Below, piece after piece: positions 18,072-26,926 of a DNA stretch of 64,000 nt. A program made the translations under genes and the position numbers. The DNA lies in NCBI GenBank assembly GCA_027486405.1, contig JAIXPD010000029.1, positions 1-64,000 on the forward strand, in the 5' to 3' direction. The notes beneath the pieces are model-generated. The model ran no database searches, had not been told where the DNA came from, and saw only the letters and a program-made list of their open reading frames with translations. Position 1 is the stretch's first letter; each line of letters starts with the position of its first letter. Source of the DNA: Azospirillum sp. (GTDB taxonomy: Bacteria > Pseudomonadota > Alphaproteobacteria > Azospirillales > Azospirillaceae).

Positions 18072-18589
18072 TCAGACGGCAGGTGCCTGCTGCAACTTCA
18101 CCAGGGCGCTCATGTTCTCGTCCGCCAGCCCCGCCGCGATTGCCGCTGCGAAGCGGGTATGGAGCGCGTGCGTCAGCGGCAATAGAGCAGATGCCCACCG
18201 TCGGCCTGCGGTCTCGATCCCGATACCGGGGCTTCCACGGGTGCAACCCCGTGATCACGGGCCTCTTGCCCCCATGCGCGGACATGGGCCGGTGTAAGCG
18301 TCGAACTCTCGATCGCGAGCGCCCCCGACCGCATGCCGCCGAAGGCACCGGTTTCGCCATCGGACCATATTGCGGCCGATGCCTCATCGTCGCGCACCAT
18401 CGCGATCACCGCATCGGCACCGCGTGCCGCCTCGCGCGGTGTCGATGCAACGATGGCACCGCGCGCCGCCAGGAATTCGGCTGCCGATGCTGTTCGGTTC
18501 CAGACCGTCAGATCATGGCCGGCTTCCAGCAGTCGGCGCGCCATGCGGCTGCCCATCGCCCCCAATCCCAATACAGCAAGTCTTGCCAT
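18072..18589 (-). pseudogene. 3-hydroxyisobutyrate dehydrogenase-family gene with internal deletion
   Basis: The first 137 codons encode an intact NAD-binding half: MARLAVLGLGAMGSRMARRL with the GxGxMG nucleotide loop, VWNRT, and the substrate motif EAPVSGSRPQADGG. Then the frame ends abruptly at a stop in LLYCR. In the next frame, immediately after, a C-terminal tail is readable: LPLTHALHTRFAAAIAAGLA continuing to a stop at 18072. Intact family members have about 290 residues, so most of the second, helical domain (about 120 residues) is missing and the frame is shifted. The short ORF could still be translated but would lack the catalytic lysine region. Confidence 0.8.
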
Positions 18590-18655
18590 GTGTGTTCGGA
18601 CCCCGATTTTGGATTCCTCGACCGCCCGGCCAAGGCCGGACGGCCATTCCAGACG

Positions 18656-19171
18656 TCAGGCCTTGGCGGCGCGTGCGGCGGCAACCAGCCCGTCGAGCCA
18701 TTCCTGATGGCCGTTGATCATCGGGTTCGGCACCGCGCGCGCCAGTTCCCGCGCCGGAACACCGTTCTGTGTCTCCTGGGTCAGGATGCGGACGCGTCCA
18801 CCGGACAGATCCTCAATCAACCAGGCATGATGAACGTCGAGCCGGTCGGCGGCACCCTCCGCACCGGCCCAGCCGTGCCAGGCCACCCGCGCCGGCTGCC
18901 CCTCGACCGGCGCCACATGTTCGATGACCTGGGCTTCGACCGGAAAGCCAAAGGTGCTGAAAAAGAAACGGACGCCAGCTTCCAACTCCGGCCCCTTGCC
19001 GTCGTGGAAGCGGATGTCGGCACAATTCCTGTAATAGCCGGGCCAGCGCGCGGGGATGTTCAGGAACGGCCAGACGTCTTCGGTGGCGAGGTCGGCGACG
19101 ATGACCTCGTTGGAACAATAATTGTCGGTGAAGCCGGGAACGTATCCCGCAGGCCAGATGATGTCGCTCAT
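18656..19171 (-). CDS. SRPBCC-domain (polyketide cyclase/START-like) protein
   Basis: 171-residue soluble protein with the helix-grip SRPBCC pattern: the N-terminal sequence EVIVADLATEDVWPFLNIPA, central GVRFFFSTFGFPVEAQVIE, a Trp-rich strand HGWAG, and a C-terminal helix ending WLDGLVAAARAAKA. Such proteins bind small hydrophobic ligands or modify them; no catalytic assignment can be made. It is divergent from a LysR gene (102-base gap), the usual layout for a LysR regulator and its target. The deleted dehydrogenase downstream on the same strand may once have been co-transcribed. Confidence 0.75.
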   Translation of the reverse strand: MSDIIWPAGYVPGFTDNYCSNEVIVADLATEDVWPFLNIPARWPGYYRNCADIRFHDGKGPELEAGVRFFFSTFGFPVEAQVIEHVAPVEGQPARVAWHGWAGAEGAADRLDVHHAWLIEDLSGGRVRILTQETQNGVPARELARAVPNPMINGHQEWLDGLVAAARAAKA

Positions 19172-19273
19172 TCCGATCTCCTGTTGGTGTGCCGATTGAC
19201 GGCGTCGGATGCTGGGAGAATGGCTGAGCGGGTGTTATAAGGGAAATTGCGGTGTATTATTTTTGGTATAAGC

Positions 19274-20203
19274 ATGAACGATATCAGGGGCGTCGACCTC
19301 AATCTGCTGAAGGCGCTGGATGCGCTGTTGGACACCCGCTCCGTTACGAAGGCGGCCGAACGGCTTGGGCTGACGCAGCCGGCGGTCAGCGGCATGCTGA
19401 CGCGGCTTAGGGAAACCTTCGACGATCCACTGTTCATCCGCTCCCAGCGCGGTGTCCTACCGACGCCAAGGGCGGAAGCGCTCGCCCTGCCCTTGCGGCA
19501 GGCACTGATGGACATCCAGGCACTTCTGGCACCGCAAGCCTTCCTACCGGCGAAGGCGGCGATGACCGTCACCATCGCCGCCACCGATTACGCGCAGAAG
19601 GCGGTGTTGCTGCCGCTCATGTCGGCCTTGCGCCGGGAGGCCCCCGGCATCCGGATTTCCGTTCGCCCCGTCGATCTGTCCGGCTTCAGCCAGCAGATGG
19701 AGAGCGGCACGCTCGACATGGCGCTGGTCACGCCGGATATGGCGCTCGACACGATGCACAGCCGGATGCTGTTCAGCGAGACCTACAGCTGCATCCTGCG
19801 CCCGGGGCACCCTGCCGCCGGCACGCCGCTGGATCTGGACCGGTTTTGCGCGCTGGACCATGCGCTGATGTCCCATGACGGCTCGAAATTCCGTGGGGCG
19901 ACCGATACTGCGCTTGAGGCGCTCGGGCGCAGCCGCCGGGTGGCCGCCGTCGTTCCAAGCTTTCTCATTCTGATCGACCTCGTGCGGGAGTCCGATCTTG
20001 TGGCGATGGTTCCCAGCCGACTCCTTGCGGATGTGAAGGATCTGCTGGTCGTGCCGCCGCCGATCCCTATTCCGGGCTTCGCCAAGATCCTTGTATGGCA
20101 TGAGCGTCTGCAGAGTGATCCCGCGCAAAAATGGATCCGGGATCGGCTCGCAATGACGTGTTTCGGCAAGGCGACGAATTCCGGAGATCGGCCCCTGGCG
20201 TGA
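19274..20203 (+). CDS. LysR-family transcriptional regulator
   Basis: 309 residues: winged helix-turn-helix at 10-70 (RGVDLNLLKALDALLDTRSV then AAERLGLTQPAVSGMLTRLR) and a periplasmic-binding-like effector domain from about 95. The opening 'DLNLLKALDALL' is typical of the NodD/NahR-like branch. ATG 19274 is preferred over 19247 because family members begin with a few residues before DLNLL. The gap to the divergent SRPBCC gene is AT-rich and contains TATAAG twice (around 19234 and 19268), possibly part of the binding site. Its effector is unknown; the SRPBCC and dehydrogenase genes are the probable targets. Confidence 0.88.
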   Translation: MNDIRGVDLNLLKALDALLDTRSVTKAAERLGLTQPAVSGMLTRLRETFDDPLFIRSQRGVLPTPRAEALALPLRQALMDIQALLAPQAFLPAKAAMTVTIAATDYAQKAVLLPLMSALRREAPGIRISVRPVDLSGFSQQMESGTLDMALVTPDMALDTMHSRMLFSETYSCILRPGHPAAGTPLDLDRFCALDHALMSHDGSKFRGATDTALEALGRSRRVAAVVPSFLILIDLVRESDLVAMVPSRLLADVKDLLVVPPPIPIPGFAKILVWHERLQSDPAQKWIRDRLAMTCFGKATNSGDRPLA

Positions 20204-20335
20204 AGAGCTGGATGCTCTGTTGCCGACCGACGATGGCTAAATGGTAAGCGGGCGCGGAACGCCCCTCAGCCAGCTGCGGTCTCCGAAGTCATGGCCCAGG
20301 GGAGGAGTTCCGCGCAGTCGGTGATACCGCCTCAC

Positions 20336-20498
20336 CTATGAAATGGCCTTCTGGCTCCATGGCTGGCAGCAGAGGGATTTGATGCGGTCGGTTTCGGCGA
20401 CGAGAGCATTCCATGCGTCGCAGCAGGCATTGATGATGGCGTTCTGATCGGGAAAGACCCGCAGGGACATGAGTTTTCGCGCAGGAAGAGCCAGATGC
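20336..20498 (-). mobile_element. IS630-family transposase remnant (C-terminal end, frameshifted)
   Basis: Minus strand encodes the last 55 or so residues of an IS630-type transposase: IWLFLREN in one frame, then after a frameshift LMSLRVFPDQNAIINACCDA and WNALVAETDRIKSLCCQPW to a stop at 20336. IS630 transposases end with this NIWxFLRxNxLSxRVFxDY-type block. Everything upstream of IWLFLREN, including most of the DDE catalytic domain, is missing. The remnant abuts an outer-membrane protein fragment at about 20498. Confidence 0.7.
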
Positions 20499-20645
20499 GC
20501 TCTTGTCACCACCGGCCTGCGCCACACCGTGGCACCGGGATTGGCGCTGGGGGCCGAATACAACCACTTCGATCTGAAGTCGGACAGCGCCTCCCAGAAC
20601 GACCGGGGGAACATCGTGCTGTTGCGCTCGACCCTGGTCTTCTGA
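20499..20645 (+). pseudogene. 3' fragment of an outer-membrane beta-barrel protein
   Basis: Plus strand reads ALVTTGLRHTVAPGLALGAE and then YNHFDLKSDSASQNDRGNI followed by VLLRSTLVF and a stop. Alternating hydrophobic residues and a terminal phenylalanine are the hallmark of the last two strands of an OmpA/porin-like barrel. There is no start or upstream portion: the IS630 remnant begins where the fragment ends on the left. It is therefore a truncated gene, probably broken by the insertion and a later rearrangement. Confidence 0.65.
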
Positions 20646-20759
20646 TCGGGGCCGCTCCGATCCGGGGTCATTCGATCCCGGTCTGTGGCGGCGTGGGGCC
20701 TGGACCGCGCTGCCGCGCCTCCTCCTCTGTCTGGCAAGGGAACCCCACCGCGATGGTCA

Positions 20760-21503
20760 GCCCCCTCAGCTCCGCCGCACCCGTCCGCCCCACGCCCAGG
20801 CCGAGGCCGAACGCGAACGCACCGCCCTGGAACGGCGGCGGACGCGATGCAGACGATGGCCCAGCGGATGAGCGACAACGCCCGCGACGCCGTGGGCGCG
20901 GTCGCCCGCAGCAACCGCACCATCGACGAGCTGTCCGACAGCACGCGCAAGATCGGGGCGGTGATGCAGCTCATCAACGGCATCGCCAGCCAAACCAACC
21001 TGTTGGCGTTGAGCGCCACCATCGAGGCCGCCCACGCGGGCGAGGCGGGCAAGGGCTTCGCCGTGGTGGCGAGCGAAGTGAAGGCGTTGGCCGGGCAGGT
21101 GGGCGCGGCGACGGAGGACATCGCCCGCCAGATCGCCTCCATGCGCGCGGTGGCGGAAGACGCCGTGGCGGCGATCCAGTCCATCGACGCCACCATCTGC
21201 CACATCTACGAGCGGACCACCGCCGTCGCCCTGTCCGCCGAAGAGCAGGGCCGTGCCACCCAGGAGATCGCCCGCAACGTGCTGGTCGCCAGCGACGGAT
21301 CGTTGCGGGTGCGCGGCAGCATCGAATCGGTGGCCCGCGCCGCCACCGAATCCGGGGAAACCGCCGGACAGGTGCTCTCCGCCTCCTCCACCGTGCTCGA
21401 CGAGATCCACGCTCTGAGCCAACAGGTTGAACGGCTGGTCGACCACATGCGCGCGGGGCGAGCGCGTCGCGCGTTTGGCCCCGTTTTGCACAGACCGCTT
21501 TGA
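20760..21503 (+). pseudogene. Methyl-accepting chemotaxis protein fragment (signalling domain only)
   Basis: From 20848 one frame gives a clear chemoreceptor cytoplasmic domain: [20 protein letters not shown], then the hairpin tip-adjacent block [20 protein letters not shown] and [20 protein letters not shown]. It ends [12 protein letters not shown]. Just upstream, in a different frame, [17 protein letters not shown] looks like the post-HAMP linker, so a frameshift and deletion lie at about 20835-20850. No sensor domain, membrane helices or HAMP remain. A soluble product of about 218 residues is conceivable, but no good start and ribosome site are visible, so a pseudogene is the safer call. 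Confidence 0.7.
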
Positions 21504-21579
21504 AAGACCCTGCCGCCAGTGCGACAATGTCGAGCGCGCGCCCGATGACGCGCGGTCCTTTGGCAACGAGGGCGCACCG

Positions 21580-22881
21580 ATGTCCCTGCCCACCTACCGC
21601 TCGATTCTGATCCGCGTCGCCGTTGCCACCCTGCTGATGGCGGTGGCGGTCGGCGGCATCGCCTTCTTCGTCGAAATCGAAATCGCGGACGAGTTGGTGT
21701 CCGACCTCGCCAAACGGGAATCGACCGCCTTCCTGGCCGAAGCGCGCGACACGCTGCCCGGTGCCGCCGCTGGCGCGATGGCGCTGCAACCGGAGGAGGC
21801 GCTCGACCGCTTCATGCACCGGCGCATCCAGGCCGAACAGACTCCCGTCACCGGTGGCCTCTTCATCGTCGCCGAACTGTACGACGCCAACAAGGTGAAG
21901 ATCGGCGAGCACATCGCCCCCGGTGCCGAATGGGCGGAAGAACGGCTTCGCAGCACCCGGCACGACTTCCCGGCGGCCGGGACCTTCCAATACGAACGTT
22001 ACACCATCGACGGCCGTTTCTTCATCCAGACCATCGAATCCCTGACCGACCGCGACGGCCGCATCCTGGGGTATTTCGAAAGCGTCTTCCAACTGTCGCC
22101 GGAGCATTCGCGCGAAATCATCATGGACACCGTGACCGTGGTGGCCGTGTCCTCGCTGTCGGTCATCCTGGCCGCGCTGGTGCTGCTGCCGATCTTCGTC
22201 GCCTTCAACCGGCGGGTCATGACACTGTCGCGCCAGCTTCTCGACGCCAACATCGACATCCTCACCGTGCTGGGCAGCGCCATCGCCAAGCGCGACAGCG
22301 ACACCCACGCCCACAATTACCGCGTCACCGTGCTGGCGATCCGTCTGGCCGAGGCAATGGGGTTGGACGCCGCCGCCATCCGGCGGTTGGTGAAGGGGGC
22401 CTTTCTCCACGATGTCGGCAAGATCGCCATTCCCGACCGCATCCTGTTGAAACCCGGCAAGCTGGACACCGACGAGTTCACGGTGATGAAAACCCACGTC
22501 GCCCACGGCCTGGACATCGTGCGCGCCGCCGATTGGTTGGGCGACGCCGCCGATGTGGTCGGCGGCCATCATGAGAAATTCGACGGGTCGGGCTATCCCG
22601 GCGGCCTGGTCGGGGACCGCATCCCGATCACCGCCCGCATCTTCGCCGTCGCCGACGTGTTCGACGCGTTGACCTCCCGTCGCCCCTACAAGGAACCGAT
22701 GCCGTTCGACGTGGCGATGGGCATCCTGCGCGACGGGGAAGGGCGACATTTCGATCCCACGGTCCTGGCCCGTTTCAGCGGGATCGCCGCCGCCCTGCAC
22801 GCCCACCTGACCGCCATCGGTGACGAGGGGGTCGAGGCGGAGTTGCGCCGTTTGGTCGGGCACTATTTCGCCGGGGCGTGA
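21580..22881 (+). CDS. Membrane-bound HD-GYP cyclic-di-GMP phosphodiesterase
   Basis: 433 residues: membrane segments about 10-30 and 184-207 enclose a periplasmic sensor region of about 150 residues, followed by an HD-GYP domain (about 225-420). The signature residues are intact: HD at 277-278 in FLHDVGKIAIPDRIL, HHEKFDGSGYP with GYP at 338-340, and the downstream ARIFAVADVFDALTSRRPYK. Such enzymes degrade cyclic di-GMP to GMP. ATG 21580 has GAGGG about nine bases upstream; longer in-frame extensions read into the chemoreceptor remnant. The cellulose synthase operon, which is normally activated by cyclic di-GMP, starts 1.8 kb downstream, so a functional link is plausible. Confidence 0.9.
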   Translation: MSLPTYRSILIRVAVATLLMAVAVGGIAFFVEIEIADELVSDLAKRESTAFLAEARDTLPGAAAGAMALQPEEALDRFMHRRIQAEQTPVTGGLFIVAELYDANKVKIGEHIAPGAEWAEERLRSTRHDFPAAGTFQYERYTIDGRFFIQTIESLTDRDGRILGYFESVFQLSPEHSREIIMDTVTVVAVSSLSVILAALVLLPIFVAFNRRVMTLSRQLLDANIDILTVLGSAIAKRDSDTHAHNYRVTVLAIRLAEAMGLDAAAIRRLVKGAFLHDVGKIAIPDRILLKPGKLDTDEFTVMKTHVAHGLDIVRAADWLGDAADVVGGHHEKFDGSGYPGGLVGDRIPITARIFAVADVFDALTSRRPYKEPMPFDVAMGILRDGEGRHFDPTVLARFSGIAAALHAHLTAIGDEGVEAELRRLVGHYFAGA

Positions 22882-22894
22882 CGGCCCCGACGCC

Positions 22895-23374
22895 TCAGCC
22901 CTCCGCCACCCGAATCACCGGCTCGTGCGCGACCGGGAAATTCACCGAACGGCCGATGAAGCATTTTTCCGCCGCCGTGTGATGCAGCGCGCGGGCCTTC
23001 TCCGCGTCGCTGCCCGGTGCCAGCGTGACGCGCGGGCGCAGGGTGACGCCGGTGAACTGCCCGGCCCCATCCGGCTGCTCGATCATCACGCCGTCGGCGT
23101 CGTCCTCATACGCCGTGACGACGATCCCGGCGGTGGCGCACAGGTGGAGATACCACAGTTGATGGCAGGAGGAGAGTGCGGCGACCAACAGCTCTTCCGG
23201 GTTCCAGCGGGCGGGATCGCCGCGAAAGGCCGGGTCGGAGCTGGCGGCGATGGGGTCTTTGTTGCCCGCGCTCAGGCTGTGGTCGCGGCTGTAGGCCCGG
23301 TAGGCGGAGGTGCCGGTTCCCTGGTTGCCCGTCCAATCGAGCCGGACCCGGTAGCGGTGCTGCTTGTCGCTCAT
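22895..23374 (-). CDS. OsmC-family peroxide/organic hydroperoxide reductase
   Basis: 159-residue OsmC/Ohr-fold thiol peroxidase. The two reactive cysteines are at Cys70 (AALSSCHQLWYLHL) and Cys138 (AAEKCFIGRSVNFPV), with the supporting Glu60/Glu61 in WNPEELL. Its sequence resembles the YhfA/OsmC-like branch rather than Ohr. It follows the AEC carrier gene by 31 bases on the same strand and converges on the HD-GYP gene. Confidence 0.88.
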   Translation of the reverse strand: MSDKQHRYRVRLDWTGNQGTGTSAYRAYSRDHSLSAGNKDPIAASSDPAFRGDPARWNPEELLVAALSSCHQLWYLHLCATAGIVVTAYEDDADGVMIEQPDGAGQFTGVTLRPRVTLAPGSDAEKARALHHTAAEKCFIGRSVNFPVAHEPVIRVAEG

Positions 23375-23405
23375 GTCGCCTTCCTTCCCTTGTTCGTGAG
23401 AACGG

Positions 23406-24308
23406 TCACATCACAACCGCCAACAGCAGCGGCAGGCCCAGAAACGCCATGAGGGTCGAGCCGAGCACCAGCGCGGCGACCTCCTCCGGCGCGTTGTTGT
23501 AGCGCAGCGCCCACAGGTAATTGAACACGGCCACCGGCATGGAGCTTTGCACCAGCACGACCCCGCGCATGGTTCCGGTCAGCCCCATCACCGACACCAC
23601 CATCCAGCCGATGGCAAAGCCCAACCCCAGCCGCAAGGCCGACATCGACAGCGCCCGCAGCGCGCCGGTCAGGCGCAGGGAGGACAGCGCCACCCCCAGC
23701 GACAGCAGCATCAGCGGCACCGCGCAATTGCCCAGCAGAGTGGTGCAGTTCGTCACCCATTGCGGGGCCGTGACACCGGTGATCTGCATCGTCACCGCCA
23801 GCGCCACGGCGTAGATGACCGGCGTGCGGATCATCTGGCCAAAGCTGAAACGCCCGGCGGCCAGGGCCGGCCCCAGGGTGAATTGCGACACCGACATCAC
23901 GGCGAAGAACAGCACGGCAAGACTCAGCCCCTCGTCGCCAAAGGCGAACAGGCACACCGGCAGCCCCAGATTGCCCGCGTTGGGAAAGCTCATCGCGGGC
24001 AGATAGACCCGCAACGGCAGTTTGGTCGCCAGCAGGATCGGGATGGACAGCAACCCGGACAGCCCCATGCACACCGTCGCCGCCAGCGCCATGTCCCCCA
24101 TCACCGCCCCGCTGATGTGCAGACGGGTCAGGGCCGAGAAAACCAGGCAAGGGGACGAGACGTTGATCGCAAAGGTGGTGATGAAGGCGCTGTCATACGG
24201 GAGTTGCGCCCGCCGCCAGCCGAAACCGATGGCGGCCACGATCAACACCGGGGCGATCACGCCAAAGGCGTCGGCCAACACGGCCAGCGATGATATGGAA
24301 AGTGGCAT
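23406..24308 (-). CDS. AEC (auxin efflux carrier) family transporter
   Basis: 300-residue inner-membrane protein with about ten helices of the AEC/bile-acid-transporter fold. Family features are GFGWRRAQLP after the first helix, the unwound segment FPNAGNLGLPVCLFAFG in the middle, and the second-half counterpart SSMPVAVFNYLWALRYN. Bacterial members carry malate, malonate or other carboxylates, and the substrate here is open. ATG 24308 is chosen over the extension to 24422 since the first helix begins shortly after it. A small palindrome GATCGAACGATC (about 24336-24347) lies just upstream. Confidence 0.85.
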   Translation of the reverse strand: MPLSISSLAVLADAFGVIAPVLIVAAIGFGWRRAQLPYDSAFITTFAINVSSPCLVFSALTRLHISGAVMGDMALAATVCMGLSGLLSIPILLATKLPLRVYLPAMSFPNAGNLGLPVCLFAFGDEGLSLAVLFFAVMSVSQFTLGPALAAGRFSFGQMIRTPVIYAVALAVTMQITGVTAPQWVTNCTTLLGNCAVPLMLLSLGVALSSLRLTGALRALSMSALRLGLGFAIGWMVVSVMGLTGTMRGVVLVQSSMPVAVFNYLWALRYNNAPEEVAALVLGSTLMAFLGLPLLLAVVM

Positions 24309-24643
24309 GGGATCGGCGATGGTCGGTGCGTTTGGTGATCGAACGATCGCACCATGCGGGCAAATCGCCGCGCCGTCACCCCCAACACCCCCTGTGTTCG
24401 CGCAGGGCTGGCGCGCGATCATCGCCGGTCGGCCGATTCGCCTACGGCCGTTCGGCCGGCCCGCTGTGAAAGGCGGCGAAGCTGTGACCCATACGGCAAG
24501 GAACGGTCAGCAGGCGACAGGAGCACAAACGAATCCGCGTCAATTGTGCAATATTTATCACATTCTCGTAGCAAAATGTAACGGAGCTTGAGCCACGGTG
24601 GGGCCGCTGTCTATGGTAGAGGTCGATTATCTTTTGGACACGA
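24309..24643. other. Divergent promoter region between AEC gene and bcsA
   Basis: No gene found. The left part is GC-rich with short palindromes (GATCGAACGATC, GGCCGTTCGGCC). From about 24535 to 24590 the sequence becomes markedly AT-rich (TTGTGCAATATTTATCACAT), the best candidate for the bcs promoter. I see no clear riboswitch; a cyclic-di-GMP aptamer cannot be recognised by eye. Confidence 0.4.
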
Positions 24644-26926
24644 ATGACACCCTCGACAAGCGTTCCCACGGTCGTTCGCCCGTTGAACAACACGGCGCAA
24701 CCCACCAATCGGCGGCCCAGCCAGCGCAGCCGCCGATTCACCGTTCGTGGATTCCTGCTGTCCATTCTTTTGTTTCTTTCCGGCGGTTTCTTTCTTGCGC
24801 TCGCCGCCTTGCCGGTCGGGCGTCTGGCCAGCGCGGCGATTTCGGTTGGTGTGGTAGCGGCCGCGTTCATCTTGGGACGCTTCGCGCAAAAATTCTGGCA
24901 CGCGCGCACCCTGACGGTGTTGCTGCTGGCCTTTGTTACATTCCGGTATTTCTTCTGGCGCCTGACCGGGACCATGCCCCCGTCGGACGACCTGTTGAAC
25001 TTCATCCCCGGCGTCACCCTGTTCGCTGCCGAAGCGCTGTCTTTCGTCCTCTTCCTCACCTCGCTGTTCATCATCATCGATCCGCTGACCCGCGAACCGG
25101 TGGAGCCGACGGGGGATCCCGCCTTCTGGCCGACGGTCGATGTCTACATCCCGTCCTACAACGAAGAGCCCGAGCTGCTGGAAACCACGCTGGCCGCCGC
25201 CGTGTCGATCGATTACCCGCGCGACAAGCTGCGGGTCTATCTGCTGGACGATGGCGGCACCGACCAGAAGCTGGCCCACCCGAACCCGGCGTCGGCGGCC
25301 GAGGCACGGGAACGCCGCGCCACGCTGACCGCGCTGTGCGAGCGGCTGCACGTCACCTACATGACACGCCCGCGCAACGAACACGCCAAGGCGGGCAACA
25401 TCAACCACGCCTTCCATCAGACCAACGGCGATCTGATGCTGATCCTGGACGCCGACCATGTCCCGACCTCGGGCATCCTGAAGGCGACGGTCGGATTCTT
25501 CCAACAGAACGCCCGGCTGTTTCTGGTCCAGACCCCGCATTTCTTCGTCAACCCCGACCCCATCGAGTACAATCTCGGCACATTCGAGCGGATGCCGAGT
25601 GAGAACGAGATGTTCTATTACTCGATCCAACCGGGGTTGGACCGTTGGAACGGCTCCTTCTTCTGCGGTTCCGCCGCCGTCCTCCGCCGCGCGGCGTTGG
25701 AGGAGGTGGGCGGCTTTTCCGGCGACACCATCACGGAAGATTGCGAAACCGCGCTGGAGCTGCACGCGCGCGGCTGGGACAGCGCTTACCTGCCGCGCCC
25801 CCTGATCGCCGGGTTGCAACCGGAAACCTTCGACGCCTTCATCGTCCAGCGGTCGCGCTGGACCCAGGGCATGATCCAGCTCTTTCTGCTGAAAAACCCG
25901 CTGTTCAAGAGCGGGCTGAGCCTGCCGCAACGGCTGTGCTACCTCAGCACCATGCTTTATTGGTTCTTCTGGTTCTGGCGGCCGATCTTCCTGCTGTCGC
26001 CGCTGTGCTACGCGCTGTTCGGGATGGAAATCTACCGCATCAACCTGCCGGATTTCGCCTGCTTCGTGCTGCCCCACGTCTTTGCCGCCGCGTTCCTGTC
26101 GCAATTCCTGCATGGGCGGATGCGCTGGCCGCTCTTCTCCGAACTGTACGAGTATTTGCAGAGCTTCCACGTCTCGCGCGCTGCATTGGCCACCTTCCTG
26201 CGCCCCCGCAACCCGGTCTTCAAGGTGACGGCCAAGGGGCAATCGGTCGACAAGGACGGTTTTTCGTCGCTGGCCACCCCCTTCATCCTGGTCACTCTGC
26301 TGTTGGGTCTGGGGCTGGCCGCCTGCGCCTGGCGCTACAGCCTGTTTCCGGAGCATCGGGCGGCCATCGTGCCGGTGGCGGTGTGGAACGGGTTGAGCTT
26401 CATCCTGTCGCTCGGCGGGCTGGCGGTGGTGTATGAGCGCAAACGCGTGCGCCGTCAGGAACGCTTCACCATGGAACGGGCGGCGGAGCTGGTGTTTGCC
26501 AACGGCGACCGCATCGACGTGATCGTCACCGACGCGTCGGCGGGCGGCGTCGGGTTGGACGTCGATCCCCGTTGGCGCGAGCGCCTGACCCACCCCGATT
26601 CCCCCATCCTCATCATCGCCGCGACGGACAGCGAAGCGGCCACCACCACCGGCGTCCGGTTGTCGCGCATGGAGATGCGGGGCGGCACCTTGGCGGTCGG
26701 GGCCGGTTTCTCGCCGCGCAACCGCCAGGACATCGTCGAAATGGCCCGCTTCGTCTTCGGCAACAGCGTGGGATGGGACAATTTCCTGGATCGCAAGCGC
26801 GTGCAGGCCCCGACCTTCTTCGGTGGGCTGCTGTTCTTCATCACCCGCGTCGTGCCCCGGCTTGGCCATGTGCTGCTGGCGCTGCCGGGGGCCGTGGGTC
26901 GCATTCTGCTGTTCCGCGCGCCATGA
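24644..26926 (+). CDS. bcsA: Cellulose synthase catalytic subunit BcsA
   Basis: Inner-membrane glycosyltransferase (GT2) of 760 residues that polymerises UDP-glucose into beta-1,4-glucan and extrudes it. Catalytic motifs: DDG (202-204), DAD (269-271), TED (364-366) and QRSRW (402-406). Membrane helices lie on both sides of the GT domain (about 35-145 and 410-595). The C-terminal PilZ domain has RRQER (603-607) and DASAGG (630-635), so activation by cyclic di-GMP is expected. The ATG at 24644 has a modest TTGGA ribosome site. Its stop overlaps the bcsB start by four bases. Confidence 0.95.
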   Translation: MTPSTSVPTVVRPLNNTAQPTNRRPSQRSRRFTVRGFLLSILLFLSGGFFLALAALPVGRLASAAISVGVVAAAFILGRFAQKFWHARTLTVLLLAFVTFRYFFWRLTGTMPPSDDLLNFIPGVTLFAAEALSFVLFLTSLFIIIDPLTREPVEPTGDPAFWPTVDVYIPSYNEEPELLETTLAAAVSIDYPRDKLRVYLLDDGGTDQKLAHPNPASAAEARERRATLTALCERLHVTYMTRPRNEHAKAGNINHAFHQTNGDLMLILDADHVPTSGILKATVGFFQQNARLFLVQTPHFFVNPDPIEYNLGTFERMPSENEMFYYSIQPGLDRWNGSFFCGSAAVLRRAALEEVGGFSGDTITEDCETALELHARGWDSAYLPRPLIAGLQPETFDAFIVQRSRWTQGMIQLFLLKNPLFKSGLSLPQRLCYLSTMLYWFFWFWRPIFLLSPLCYALFGMEIYRINLPDFACFVLPHVFAAAFLSQFLHGRMRWPLFSELYEYLQSFHVSRAALATFLRPRNPVFKVTAKGQSVDKDGFSSLATPFILVTLLLGLGLAACAWRYSLFPEHRAAIVPVAVWNGLSFILSLGGLAVVYERKRVRRQERFTMERAAELVFANGDRIDVIVTDASAGGVGLDVDPRWRERLTHPDSPILIIAATDSEAATTTGVRLSRMEMRGGTLAVGAGFSPRNRQDIVEMARFVFGNSVGWDNFLDRKRVQAPTFFGGLLFFITRVVPRLGHVLLALPGAVGRILLFRAP

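Noticed and set aside
20205..20335. Possible additional gene between the LysR gene and the IS630 remnant
   Set aside because: No ORF with a start signal; the sequence looks like non-coding DNA bordering the remnant.
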